47,302 nucleotides of DNA from an uncultured Lachnospiraceae bacterium (GTDB lineage: Bacteria > Bacillota > Clostridia > Lachnospirales > Lachnospiraceae), in assembly GCA_947588845.1 (NCBI GenBank), contig CANQAR010000015.1:1-47302 (forward strand). The letters run 5' to 3'. Shown piece by piece: positions 15,791-24,481 of this stretch (position 1 is its first letter; each line of letters begins with the position of its first letter). The notes beneath the pieces are model-generated. The model was not told the DNA's origin and made no database searches. It was given only the letters and a program-made list of their open reading frames with translations. The translations under genes and the position numbers were made by a program.

Positions 15791-18309
15791 ATAAATTCTT
15801 AAAGAGGAAAGGGACAGGAGAAAAAGGGGCAGAGGAGTTTGCGGAGGGAAATACGGAATCTGCGTCTGAAAACAAAGAGAACCTGACGGCGGAAGCCGTA
15901 TCCGAAGGCGGAGAGAATCCGGCGGAAAGTACGGCAGACCGCAGGAGAGAAATTCTGCTGATGTGTGGGAAATGTCTGGTAGTGGCGGCGACGCTGGGCT
16001 TTCTTGCCTGGTATCTCAGGATGTCGTCTTACTATAAAATACCGGAAGAACATAAGACGCTGTTCACGAACAGCAGGACTTATTTCATGCTGTTTCTGTG
16101 CGCGGTTATTTTTACGCTGGTTGTGACGCCGAACCGTCTGTCCGAACGGGTCAACCGTCTGCTGGGCTGGATCTGGTTTCTGGTGTCTCCGTTTGTCATT
16201 TATTTTACACTGTTTCATATGGATTCTGCGAGATTTCATATCGTATTTGCAGATCTGGAAAAAATCGCGGTATATTTTACATTTATTTTTCTGTATCTTG
16301 TATTGTTTCTGCTGCTGCTTATACTGGGGAGCGTCCGCTGGCCGGTCGCGATCGTCTCAGTCGCGGTCATGATCCTTGCGGTCGTGAACTGGTTTGTTGT
16401 GGACTTCCGCGGGCAGGCGATTTCCGCGGCGGATCTGTTTTCCATTCAGGAGGCGGCCACTGTCGCGGGAGGGTTCGAGTACGACATTGACTGGTACGTA
16501 TTCTCGGAAGTGTTTCTGGTGTTTGCAGCCTGCGTGGTCAGCTTTAAGATCAGAAAGTTTCAGGCGCTCAAACCGGCTCCGAGACTGGCGATCCTGGGCG
16601 TCTGGCTGATCATAACCGGCGGATATTACCATATCTGCTGCAGAACATCATTCCTGGAAGATCATGATATCCGCTCGCAGGGTTTCACCCATCAGCTCCG
16701 ATACAAGCAGTTTGACATGCTGTTTACGACGTTGTGCACCTGTTTCTATCTGGCGGCCGATAAACCGGATGGATATTCTCTGGAAAAGGTACAGGAGATT
16801 GCCGCGGCGTATGTGGAGCAGGATGAGGAAGAGTCCGGAGATGGGCTGGATCCCGTCAGGGAAGCCGATGCGTCCGGAACAACGGCTCTGAATGGAGCAG
16901 CGACGTCTGCGGAAGGAGATGCCGGAGCTGGTACGACGTCTTCTGGCGGAACAGGAAACTCTGCCGGGACAACGGCTCTGAATGGAGCAGCGACGTCTGC
17001 GGCAGGAAATGACGGAGCTGGTACGACATCTTCTGACGGAACGTCATCTGCCAGCGGAAGCAGCGCGCTGTCTGCGTGGAACAGCGCCAGGATCTCAATC
17101 GCGGAAGGCAGTACCGGGAAAGCCACGGCGGCCGAGACAGACAGCCATCAGGAGAGCGCGGACAAAGTGATGGCCCAGAGTTCCGGCTTTAATACGCCGA
17201 ACCTGATCGTTATCATGAACGAGTCATTTGCCGATTACACAAGCATTGGGAAAGGACTGACACTCTCACAGGACTGCATGCCGTTCATCCACGGCCTGAA
17301 GGAAAATACGATCAAGGGAACCGCATATGTATCTGTATTTGGCGGGAATACGCCGAATTCCGAGTATGAATTTCTGACAGGAAATACGATGGGATTCCTT
17401 CCTCCGTCGTCGGTAGGCTTTAACCTTTTTGTGCGCGGCGAGATGCCGTCCCTGGTGTCGGAGCTTGAAGCAGTCGGCTATGATACGCTGGCAATCCATC
17501 CGTACCGCGGGACAAATTACAGGAGACATCTTGTGTATCCGCAGCTTGGATTTGACGAGTATCTGACGAGAGATGATTTTGAAAATCCCGAGTATATCCG
17601 CAGCTATATCTCGGACTGGTCACTCTCGGAAAAAATCATACGGAAATATCTTGAACATGATGAGGCCACGGACGATCCGTTCTTCAGCTATAATGTCACG
17701 ATGCAGAACCACGGCGGCTATGTATCGACCAACACGAAGGGCCTTGCTCAGAGGGTCAGGGTGAGAAATTCGACAGTCAACCGGATAAAAACATCCATCT
17801 ATGTCAATCTGATCCGCGAATCGGACAGCGTGTACCAGAAGCTGGTGGAATACTTCACGGATGTCGACGAGCCGGTTGCGATCCTGATGTTCGGAGATCA
17901 CCAGGCGAACCTGGGCGACAATACCTATAATTATCTGCTTGGAAAGGCGGAGGAGAACCTGACGCCGGAAGAGCGGATGGAGAAATACAAAGTGCCGTTT
18001 GTGTGCTGGGCGAACTATGACATTGAGGAGGAAGTCATTGAAAAGACGAGCCTGAATTACCTCTACAGTATTATTGCAGACCGTCTCGGGCTTCCACTGA
18101 CCGGCTATCAGAAGTATCTTCTGGATCTGAATAAAGAGATCCCGGTGCTTGCGGCCGGCGGCTACTGGACCGCGGACGGGGATTTCTATGAGCTGCAGGA
18201 TGAGACATCGCCGTATTTCGACCGGATCAATGAGTACAATATACTGGAGTACAATTATATCTTTGGAAAGGAAGACAGGGATCTTGACCTGTTCTCGCTT
18301 CATTCTTGA
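15778..18309 (+). CDS. LtaS-like membrane phosphoglycerol transferase (sulfatase fold)
   Basis: An 843-residue protein whose start overlaps the preceding gene by 13 nt. A charged cytosolic N-terminus (1-58) is followed by about six or seven membrane segments (about 60-295) and an extracellular sulfatase-fold domain (about 475-790). The active-site pattern of lipoteichoic acid synthases is intact: metal ligand Glu482 in IVIMNESFAD, nucleophile Thr525 in GGNTPNSEYEF, and Asp707-His708 in MFGDHQANLG. The family takes glycerol phosphate from phosphatidylglycerol to build or decorate surface polymers. Between the membrane part and the enzyme lies a Ser/Thr/Gly/Ala-rich linker with a duplicated 30-residue unit. 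A bidirectional terminator follows at 18403-18460. Confidence 0.93.
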   Translation: MPWIDKFLKRKGTGEKGAEEFAEGNTESASENKENLTAEAVSEGGENPAESTADRRREILLMCGKCLVVAATLGFLAWYLRMSSYYKIPEEHKTLFTNSRTYFMLFLCAVIFTLVVTPNRLSERVNRLLGWIWFLVSPFVIYFTLFHMDSARFHIVFADLEKIAVYFTFIFLYLVLFLLLLILGSVRWPVAIVSVAVMILAVVNWFVVDFRGQAISAADLFSIQEAATVAGGFEYDIDWYVFSEVFLVFAACVVSFKIRKFQALKPAPRLAILGVWLIITGGYYHICCRTSFLEDHDIRSQGFTHQLRYKQFDMLFTTLCTCFYLAADKPDGYSLEKVQEIAAAYVEQDEEESGDGLDPVREADASGTTALNGAATSAEGDAGAGTTSSGGTGNSAGTTALNGAATSAAGNDGAGTTSSDGTSSASGSSALSAWNSARISIAEGSTGKATAAETDSHQESADKVMAQSSGFNTPNLIVIMNESFADYTSIGKGLTLSQDCMPFIHGLKENTIKGTAYVSVFGGNTPNSEYEFLTGNTMGFLPPSSVGFNLFVRGEMPSLVSELEAVGYDTLAIHPYRGTNYRRHLVYPQLGFDEYLTRDDFENPEYIRSYISDWSLSEKIIRKYLEHDEATDDPFFSYNVTMQNHGGYVSTNTKGLAQRVRVRNSTVNRIKTSIYVNLIRESDSVYQKLVEYFTDVDEPVAILMFGDHQANLGDNTYNYLLGKAEENLTPEERMEKYKVPFVCWANYDIEEEVIEKTSLNYLYSIIADRLGLPLTGYQKYLLDLNKEIPVLAAGGYWTADGDFYELQDETSPYFDRINEYNILEYNYIFGKEDRDLDLFSLHS
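16881..17060 (+). repeat. Two 90-bp tandem repeats coding for the LtaS-like linker
   Basis: The unit beginning AACGGCTCTGAATGGAGCAG occurs at 16881 and again at 16971, with about 75 of 90 bases closely matched. It keeps the frame and encodes GTTALNGAATSAxGxxGAGT-type repeats in the stalk. Copy number is likely to vary between strains. Confidence 0.85.
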
Positions 18310-18402
18310 GTAAGCCGCTTGAGCGGCGCAAATTCAGCGCGGAGAACGGGCAAAACGGAAATCGTTTTGTCGTTCCCTGTAAAATTTCATATTTGTGACG
18401 AA

Positions 18403-18460
18403 GCATAAAAATACCTCCGGAGGAGTCCGTTTAAGGGCTTTTTCGGAGGTGTTTTTATGC
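18403..18460. terminator. Bidirectional terminator between the LtaS-like gene and cobO
   Basis: GCATAAAAATACCTCCG (18403-18419) and CGGAGGTGTTTTTATGC (18444-18460) form a 17-bp stem with one G-T pair; the A/T part serves as T tract in both directions. It separates convergent genes. The right arm runs into the recurrent motif TTATGCGCAGGCCCG (18455-18469). Confidence 0.85.
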
Positions 18461-18503
18461 GCAGGCCCGCATAAGGAAAAACTGCTTCCTGCCCGATCAG
18501 GCT

Positions 18504-19043
18504 TTATCGTTCGATTCCTTTGCGGGCTGCGATCCCCTGATCGAAAGGATGCTTGACCTTGCGGATCTCGGATACATAATCGGCGAGATCGATCAGATCC
18601 TGGCTGGGTCCCTGGCCGGTGAGAATCACTTCAAGATGTTCCGGCTTGGAGCGCAGAAAATCGAGAAGCAGGGTCTCATCGAGAAGACCGGCGCGGATCG
18701 TGTAGATTGCTTCATCGAGAAAAAGGACGTCATAATTCTCCGCACGTGCCTTTTCCGTCACTGCGCGGAGCTGGTTTTCGTAATAAGTCCTGCGCTGCGC
18801 TTTTTCTTCCGGCGTCATCTGGAAGCTGAACTTTTCCTCCGGGAGTCCGTCGACAATCGTAATATGGTCAGAGAGCTGCAGAACGGCACGCTCGTTTGTC
18901 GAGTTGTCCTTCATAAACTGATAGATCAGCACGTGCAGGCCGTATCCCGCGGCGCGCGCGCATAATCCCATCCCCGTAGTAGTTTTGCCTTTGCCGTCCC
19001 CGCAGTAAATGTGGATCAGGCCGGCCTTTTCAGATTTTTTCAT
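18504..19043 (-). CDS. cobO: Cob(I)alamin adenosyltransferase, CobO/BtuR type
   Basis: A 179-residue protein. ATG 19043 follows GGAGGG; the frame is open 17 codons further upstream without a ribosome site. It transfers adenosyl from ATP to reduced cobalamin or cobinamide. The P-loop HIYCGDGKGKTTTGMGLCAR near residue 11 is diagnostic, as are VLIYQFMKD, DVLFLDEAIY and the C-terminal VSEIRKVKHPFDQGIAARKGIE. The gene stands alone, convergent with the LtaS-like gene, and is not part of a cobalamin biosynthesis operon in this window. A perfect small palindrome lies upstream at 19095-19111. Adenosylcobalamin made here would serve enzymes encoded elsewhere. Confidence 0.95.
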   Translation of the reverse strand: MKKSEKAGLIHIYCGDGKGKTTTGMGLCARAAGYGLHVLIYQFMKDNSTNERAVLQLSDHITIVDGLPEEKFSFQMTPEEKAQRRTYYENQLRAVTEKARAENYDVLFLDEAIYTIRAGLLDETLLLDFLRSKPEHLEVILTGQGPSQDLIDLADYVSEIRKVKHPFDQGIAARKGIER

Positions 19044-19094
19044 GATACCCTCCTTCGCACGGCTGTTTACATGGATAGTACACAAAAAGAACAA

Positions 19095-19111
19095 AGGCAG
19101 ACAGTCTGCCT
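19095..19111. promoter_or_regulatory. Palindrome upstream of cobO
   Basis: AGGCAGAC-A-GTCTGCCT is a perfect 8-bp inverted repeat 51 nt upstream of the cobO start. It could be an operator or a small hairpin; read on the minus strand it is followed by a T-rich stretch. Confidence 0.35.
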
Positions 19112-19184
19112 GAAGCTATGATACTATACGGCGGCGGAAAAAGCAAGGCGAAGCCGGCGCCTTCTTTTGCAATCCTTGGTTGAC

Positions 19185-19328
19185 GTTACTGTTCACTCCG
19201 TGACCAGCAACAACGCTTCGCGATGCACAGAAATGCTGCTTTTGCAGCATTTCGCGCCTCAGACCTCGGGATTTCCGGACATTTTGTCCGAAAATCACCT
19301 CGAATTTGATGGGGGAGTGAACTGTAAC
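19185..19328 (+). repeat. Dispersed inverted-end repeat, short form (copy 2)
   Basis: A 144-bp non-coding element with ends GTTACTGTTCACTCC and GGGAGTGAACTGTAAC, an exact inverted pair over about 14 bases. The interior holds CGCGATGCACAGAAATGC, GCGCCTCAGACCTCGGG and the TTTCCGGACATTTTGTCCGA hairpin shared with the other copies. The -35 box of the next gene starts four bases after its right end. Confidence 0.9.
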
Positions 19329-19331
19329 TGG

Positions 19332-19360
19332 TTGACTCTTTCCCTCATACATTATAAAAT
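19332..19360 (+). promoter_or_regulatory. Promoter of the serine-hydrolase gene
   Basis: TTGACT (19332-19337), 17-nt spacer, TAAAAT (19355-19360), 25 nt upstream of the start at 19386 and immediately after repeat copy 2. Confidence 0.65.
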
Positions 19361-19385
19361 ACAGAAAGGAAGGAGAGAGCGCCGT

Positions 19386-20519
19386 ATGGACAGATTTGAG
19401 AAGATATGGGATGAGATTAAGGAAAACAGCAGGGGAAAGAAGCTGGAGATTTTTCTGATGCTTCTGTTTGTGATTGCGGCGGTCGGACTGAGCATGGATG
19501 AGTTTGCCGGAGCCCGGGCTGTCTCAGGGACGGCTGTGGAACCGGAATCCGGAACAGAGACAAGGCAGAATGACGCAGAATGGGAGACGGAGACTGCTTC
19601 GGAAGCGGAGAGTCTGTTCACAGAGCAGACGGCGGAGGAAGAGACGGAGTATGTGACGGAATATATGACAGAAGAAGAAACAGAAACGGCCGCGGAGAAA
19701 CCGTTTTCCGGTCCCCTTGAATACCGTACGCTCAGAGATATGAGACAGCTTCACGTGGACGGGCTTTTGCCGCTTCCGGAAAAGCCTGCGAGGTCGGAGC
19801 TGGAAAATATTCTGCAGAAAAGTCTTGCGGAATATGACGGCGACTGGTCTGTCTATGTGAAGAATCTGACTACGGGCGAGGAAGCTGTCGTGAACGACCG
19901 TCCGATGAAATCTGCCAGCGTGATGAAGCTGTTCATCATGGGAGCGGTGTACAAGGCGTTTGAGAGCGGAGATCTCGAACGCACCGATGAAATCATGTCT
20001 CTGATGAACGATATGATTTCCTACAGCGACAATCCGGATTCCAACCGGCTGCTCTATTACCTCGGGAATTCCAGCTACGAGAGGGGAATCGAGAAGGTCA
20101 ATGAGTTTATTGATGAGTACGGATTCAGCGCCATGACGGTGGAGTACAACGGTTTCAACGATCCGGAGACAAACACGCGGTCGGACGTCTATAATCAGGT
20201 GACGGCAAAGGACTGCGGAAAGCTCCTGGAGGCCATTTATCACAGGGAGCTGGTGAACCGCAAGGTCAGCAATGAGATCGAGCAGATGATGCTGAATCAG
20301 AATACGAGATACAAGATACCGGCGGGGCTTCCGGAGGGGGTTTCATGCGGAAACAAGTCAGGGGAGATGGATGCGACGGAGAACGACGCGGCGATCATCT
20401 ACGGAAGCAGCTATGATTACATACTGGTCGTACTGTCAAGCGACTGGAACAATAAAGACGAGGCGATTTCGCGGATCAGTTCCGTATCGTCGCAGGTATA
20501 TGAATATTTTGAGAAATAA
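19386..20519 (+). CDS. Membrane-anchored serine hydrolase of the class A beta-lactamase/penicillin-recognising fold
   Basis: A 377-residue protein. ATG 19386 follows AAGGAAGGAG. One hydrophobic segment (about residues 20-36) anchors it; an acidic Glu/Thr-rich stalk (about 45-105) leads to the extracellular domain. The three motifs of the fold are in place: S178-V-M-K181 in the SASVMKLFIMGAVYKAFE stretch, S214-D-N216 in ISYSDNPDSNRLL and K324-S-G326 in CGNKSGEM. This matches the beta-lactamase2-type families of Gram-positive cell-surface proteins. It may act on peptidoglycan peptides or as a beta-lactamase; no Glu166-type loop was verified, so resistance should not be assumed. The gene has its own promoter directly behind repeat copy 2. 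Confidence 0.85.
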   Translation: MDRFEKIWDEIKENSRGKKLEIFLMLLFVIAAVGLSMDEFAGARAVSGTAVEPESGTETRQNDAEWETETASEAESLFTEQTAEEETEYVTEYMTEEETETAAEKPFSGPLEYRTLRDMRQLHVDGLLPLPEKPARSELENILQKSLAEYDGDWSVYVKNLTTGEEAVVNDRPMKSASVMKLFIMGAVYKAFESGDLERTDEIMSLMNDMISYSDNPDSNRLLYYLGNSSYERGIEKVNEFIDEYGFSAMTVEYNGFNDPETNTRSDVYNQVTAKDCGKLLEAIYHRELVNRKVSNEIEQMMLNQNTRYKIPAGLPEGVSCGNKSGEMDATENDAAIIYGSSYDYILVVLSSDWNNKDEAISRISSVSSQVYEYFEK

Positions 20520-20546
20520 CAATCTTCTTTTTTCAGCAGGTTGTTT

Positions 20547-20575
20547 TTGACAAGGAAATTCAGGTATGGTACACT
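20547..20575 (+). promoter_or_regulatory. Promoter of the TPR-AAA gene
   Basis: Consensus TTGACA (20547-20552), 17-nt spacer, TACACT (20570-20575). The leader of about 145 nt is G+C-rich. No other feature is seen in the 208-nt spacer. Confidence 0.8.
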
Positions 20576-20727
20576 GAAATCAAAAATACAGGCAGTTCCG
20601 GAGGGCGTCTGCGGTAACGGGCGGAACCCGCGCGGCGTGTTTCGGTTCGTTGATAAACAGGGACAGGATCTGACCGGTGCAGCGCCGGGCCGGAGATCGG
20701 AGTATAAGATAATACGGGGTGAATGAA

Positions 20728-23334
20728 GTGGACAGATACGAATACAACCTGAAGCTTGAAGAGATCGACAAGCTGGTTGATCAGAGAGATTATGATGAGG
20801 CCGCGAAGCTGGCAGACACCATCGACTGGAAGCGTGTGCGGAATACCAGGACGCTCTGTCTGGTCAGCGAGATTTACGAGGCGGCGGACAGGCCGGAGGA
20901 CAGCAAGGCCCTGCTGGAGAGGGCATACCGGCGGTCGCCGGTAGGACGCACGGTTCTGTACCGTCTTGTGGAGGTCACGATTCTGCTGCATCAGTATGAT
21001 GAAGCGCTGGAATATTATAACGAATACATAAATATCGCTCCGAATGATACCAACCGTTTTATTCTGAAGTACAGAATCTTCCGCGGGAGAGGAGCTTCTC
21101 CGGAGGAGCTGATTCCGATTCTGGAAGAATATGCCAGCCAGGAATACACGGAGCAGTGGACCTATGAGCTCGCCAGGCTGTACCAGCAGACGGGACAGAT
21201 GCAGAAATGTCTTGCCATGTGCGATGATCTTGTGCTGTGGTTTCACAGCGGCAAATATGTGCTCAAGGCACTGGAACTGAAGAAGAAATATGCGAAGCTT
21301 ACCCCCAAGCAGGAGGAAATCTATCAGGAGCAGTTTGTCCGTCCCGCGGAGCTCCCGATGGAGGAGGAAGAGCCGGAACCGGAGGAAAAGACGGACGATA
21401 TTCCGACGACGGTGGTTCCTGAGGTGAACAGTGAGGCGATCGCCGCGACGATTATCGCCTCGACGGAGAAAGAAATCGCGGGAGAGGTGGCCGCCCACAA
21501 GGCGGAACTCGAACAGGCGGAGCTTGGACAGGCGGAACCTGGCCGGGAAGGGCAGAATGTGGAAGAAGTGGCTGCGGAGCCGGCGGATGCTGACAGCGAG
21601 GAGGATTCCCAGGAGGAACTCAGTCTGCAGGTGGAACTGGCCAGAAGTATGCGGGAGATCATCGCGGGAGTGGTAAAGCGTGCGGAAGATCCGGAGGAAT
21701 TTGCGGAACCGGAAACGCCGGTGATCCCGAAGAAGCTTGAGGAGATTCCGGAGCCGGAACCGCCAAAAGAGACGGAGCAGGAAGAGAACAGACTTTCCAT
21801 TGACGATATTCTTCTCTCGATGGGGGAGAAAGGACGAGCGCTTGCGCAGAGCGCACAGAACGTTCAGGCGGAACCGGAGCAGGAGGAAGCGGGAATTCCT
21901 CTGACGAGCGCGCAGGAAGAAGCACTTTCTGTTTATGAGAACAGCGGAAGCGGGGAAAAACAGGAGTCTCCCGGGACGCAGAATCCGGATCGTACGGGAA
22001 AGAACCTCCGGGAAGGGATTCTGAAGGAAAAGACGATCCGCGTTCCGACTGAAAAGATCGCAAGTCTTCATGCCAGATATGGCGTAGGGGAACTCTGGGA
22101 AGAGCAGGCGCGCTGGATGCGGGAATCCGGGGATGACGCACAGGTTTCCGGAGAGGAAGTATCGTATAAGGAGGAAGAACCCGGGCCGGTTTATGAGGCG
22201 GCGGAGGAAGATAACACGGAATATGGCGGACAGGGGGAGACAGACCTCTATGAAACCGTAGAATCGGATGAAATATATGAGACAGTGGAAGAACCGGATG
22301 AGCGTTACAGTCCGGCAGAGCAGCAGCCGGAAGAGTACAGTCCGGCGGAAGATCCGGGTGTGACCTATGAGCTGACAGACGAGGATGTTTTGGACGCGGA
22401 GGCACCGGTTCAGGAGGAACAGCCGGACATCCAGGAGGAGGAAGACTTCCTGGATGACGAGGATGAGGATTTCGAGGACGGCGGGAATTCTGCGGCGGAG
22501 CAGGAGACGGAGACAGCCGGAGAGAGCGCTCCCGCAGAGGACAGGGAGAACGGCGGTCAAAAGGTTGTCCCGGCAAAGGAAGGACCGCTTCTTCCGGATC
22601 ATATCCGGGGATTTTTTGAAGGCTTCACGGAGATAGAGGGGCTGGAGCAGCAGATTGCCAACGCGGTATTCCAGGCCGCGGCGAACAGCGGCGACAGGAC
22701 TTCCAGGACCGGGAACATTCTGATTTTCGGGCCGCATGGCTCAGGAAAGACGACGCTGGCAGTAAATATCGCCAAAGCCGTCGCGCAGGATCTGGGCAAC
22801 GATACGCTGAAGGTTGCCAGAATTTACGCCGCTGATTTTAACCGCAAGGACATTGCCGCTACGGTCGCGAAGATCGCGGGAGGTACGCTGATCATTGAGG
22901 AAGCGGGGGATCTGGATACGAACGCCATTGAGCAGCTCACGACGGCGATGGAGTTCCGCACGGACGGAATGCTGGTGATTCTGGAGGATGAGCAGCAGTA
23001 TATTCATGATCTGCTGATGAGCAATCCGAGATTTACCATGAAATTTACCGCTCAGATCTATCTGCCGGTTTATACGGCGCAGGAACTGATTATGTTCGCG
23101 CAGCTTTACGCGGGCAGAAAGGATTATGTGATCAGCGGGGAAGGGCAGGAAATTCTGCATGGAAAAATTTCAGCCGCGGCGGAACAGGGAAATAACGTAT
23201 CGATCGCAAATGTTGTGGAACTGACGGAACGCGCGATCCACAGGTCCAACAAGCTGCTGCGCAGGATGGCGATGGGCAGAAAGCGCTACGATGAAAATGA
23301 CTTCATCGTACTGTACGCGAAGGATTTTAAGTAA
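20728..23334 (+). CDS. TPR - acidic linker - AAA ATPase protein, function unknown
   Basis: About 868 residues from GTG 20728, which has GGGGTGA upstream; GTG 20719 is an alternative. Residues about 1-205 form TPR-like helical repeats (YDEAAKLADTIDWKRV…, YDEALEYYNEYINIAPND…). Residues about 210-620 are a long, very acidic, low-complexity linker. The C-terminal ~250 residues are an AAA-type ATPase with Walker A GPHGSGKTT (668-676), a Walker B-like GTLIIEEAGDLD and a following NPRFTMKF segment. The order TPR then AAA resembles EccA-type and CbxX-related ATPases, but the linker is not typical of them. There is no membrane segment. It precedes the cytidylate-kinase-like gene by 32 nt, so the two are probably co-transcribed. 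A scaffolding or remodelling role is inferred only from architecture. Confidence 0.8.
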   Translation: MDRYEYNLKLEEIDKLVDQRDYDEAAKLADTIDWKRVRNTRTLCLVSEIYEAADRPEDSKALLERAYRRSPVGRTVLYRLVEVTILLHQYDEALEYYNEYINIAPNDTNRFILKYRIFRGRGASPEELIPILEEYASQEYTEQWTYELARLYQQTGQMQKCLAMCDDLVLWFHSGKYVLKALELKKKYAKLTPKQEEIYQEQFVRPAELPMEEEEPEPEEKTDDIPTTVVPEVNSEAIAATIIASTEKEIAGEVAAHKAELEQAELGQAEPGREGQNVEEVAAEPADADSEEDSQEELSLQVELARSMREIIAGVVKRAEDPEEFAEPETPVIPKKLEEIPEPEPPKETEQEENRLSIDDILLSMGEKGRALAQSAQNVQAEPEQEEAGIPLTSAQEEALSVYENSGSGEKQESPGTQNPDRTGKNLREGILKEKTIRVPTEKIASLHARYGVGELWEEQARWMRESGDDAQVSGEEVSYKEEEPGPVYEAAEEDNTEYGGQGETDLYETVESDEIYETVEEPDERYSPAEQQPEEYSPAEDPGVTYELTDEDVLDAEAPVQEEQPDIQEEEDFLDDEDEDFEDGGNSAAEQETETAGESAPAEDRENGGQKVVPAKEGPLLPDHIRGFFEGFTEIEGLEQQIANAVFQAAANSGDRTSRTGNILIFGPHGSGKTTLAVNIAKAVAQDLGNDTLKVARIYAADFNRKDIAATVAKIAGGTLIIEEAGDLDTNAIEQLTTAMEFRTDGMLVILEDEQQYIHDLLMSNPRFTMKFTAQIYLPVYTAQELIMFAQLYAGRKDYVISGEGQEILHGKISAAAEQGNNVSIANVVELTERAIHRSNKLLRRMAMGRKRYDENDFIVLYAKDFK

Positions 23335-23366
23335 CAGGTATAAAATCAGGAATGGAGGGACAGCAT

Positions 23367-23978
23367 ATGGAAAAAAAGACAATTATTACGATAGGAAGGC
23401 AGTTTGGAAGCGGCGGGCATGAGATCGGCGCAAAGCTTGCAGAGAGGCTCGGGATCAAGTTTTATGACAAGGATCTGATCAAGATTATGGCAAAGAAGAG
23501 CGGCCTCTGCGAGAAGGTGCTCGAGAGCTACGATGAGAAACCAATGAACAGTCTTTTGTATTCCATTGTGATGGATGTCTATCCATCGGTGATGTATTCC
23601 GGGCCGACGATCGATCAGCAGATATATCAGGCATGCTATGACGCGATCCGGCACGTGGCGGACGAGGGCTCCTGTGTGATCGTAGGACGCTGCGCAGATT
23701 ACATTCTGAGGGATCAGGAAGGGCTGTTCAGCCTGTTTGTCCATGCCAGCGATGAGTTCCGCAAGGCCCGCATCAAAGAAGAGTACAAGGTTGCGGACGG
23801 CAAGGCACAGGAGATGATGCTGAAGACGGACAAGAAGCGTTCCAGCTACTATAATTTCCAGTCGGAAAAGAAATGGGGCGTCGCCGCCAGCTATGATCTC
23901 TGCATTGACAGCAGTATCCTCGGTATAGACAAGACGGTGGATCTGCTCATGGATTATCTGAGGTACAAGGAGCAGTAA
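23367..23978 (+). CDS. Cytidylate kinase-like family protein
   Basis: A 203-residue protein. ATG 23367 follows GGAGGG. The start IITIGRQFGSGGHEIGAKLAERLGI is the variant P-loop of the cytidylate_kin2 group; further family features are FYDKDLIKIMAKKSG, VIVGRCADYIL and the arginine-rich lid around RKARIKEEYKV and TDKKRSSYYNF. These proteins are nucleotide kinase-like but are usually additional to the true Cmk, and their substrate is unknown. It is the second gene after the TPR-AAA protein. A structured non-coding stretch of about 300 nt follows. Confidence 0.88.
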   Translation: MEKKTIITIGRQFGSGGHEIGAKLAERLGIKFYDKDLIKIMAKKSGLCEKVLESYDEKPMNSLLYSIVMDVYPSVMYSGPTIDQQIYQACYDAIRHVADEGSCVIVGRCADYILRDQEGLFSLFVHASDEFRKARIKEEYKVADGKAQEMMLKTDKKRSSYYNFQSEKKWGVAASYDLCIDSSILGIDKTVDLLMDYLRYKEQ

Positions 23979-24280
23979 ACTTCCATGAAACCATACGGCC
24001 CCCCTGGAACCGGGAGATCCGTGGAAGCTGAAAGAAAAGATTTATAGGTACGTGCTGTGGATTTGCCGGAATGCTGACATGGATTCCGGCAGAGGGCGCA
24101 AAGGAGCGCCGCAGCAGGAATAAGAGCCGCCGGTATGCGCGAGTGGTTTTATGTTTTTGGGAAGACCGCAACATAAACATTTGCGTATGCCGGCGGCGCA
24201 TGTGTCACTGCGATGCCGTGGGAGCGGGGTTTTTGCGGATTCCGGCGGGGCATTTTGCGGCAGACGACAGAAGGATTTGT
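23979..24280 (+). other. Non-coding stretch with strong hairpins, possible structured RNA
   Basis: No coding sequence is supported. Two hairpins stand out: GCCGGAAT…ATTCCGGC (24067-24091), and a long two-part stem at 24126-24197 in which GCCGCCGGTATGCGC pairs with GCGTATGCCGGCGGC and, inside it, TTTATGTT pairs with AACATAAA. Whether this is transcribed is unknown; it lies downstream of the cytidylate-kinase-like gene and abuts repeat copy 3. Confidence 0.5.
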
Positions 24281-24432
24281 GTTACAGTTCACTCCCTTGC
24301 AGGTCGTGAACGTAACAACGCTTTGCGATGCACAGAAATGCCACTTTCGTGGCATTTCGCGCCTCAGACCTCGGGATTTCCGCACAAAACATACGGAAAT
24401 CACCTCGAGCTCAGTGGGGTGTGAACAGTAAC
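24281..24432 (+). repeat. Dispersed inverted-end repeat, short form (copy 3)
   Basis: A 152-bp non-coding element with ends GTTACAGTTCACTCC and GGTGTGAACAGTAAC. Shared interior blocks: GCGATGCACAGAAATGCCAC, GCGCCTCAGACCTCGGGA and a diverged hairpin (TTTCCGCACAAAACATACGG). It lies just upstream of pepT. Confidence 0.88.
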
Positions 24433-24481
24433 GGATTTGTCGTATTGGAAAAGGAGAAGTAGAAAAGGAAGGAGACAGAAA

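Noticed and set aside
20560-22737. 725-codon open frame on the minus strand
   Set aside because: It is antisense to the TPR-AAA gene; composition is Arg/Leu/Phe-rich as expected from the complement of an acidic Glu-rich linker, with no recognisable domain.
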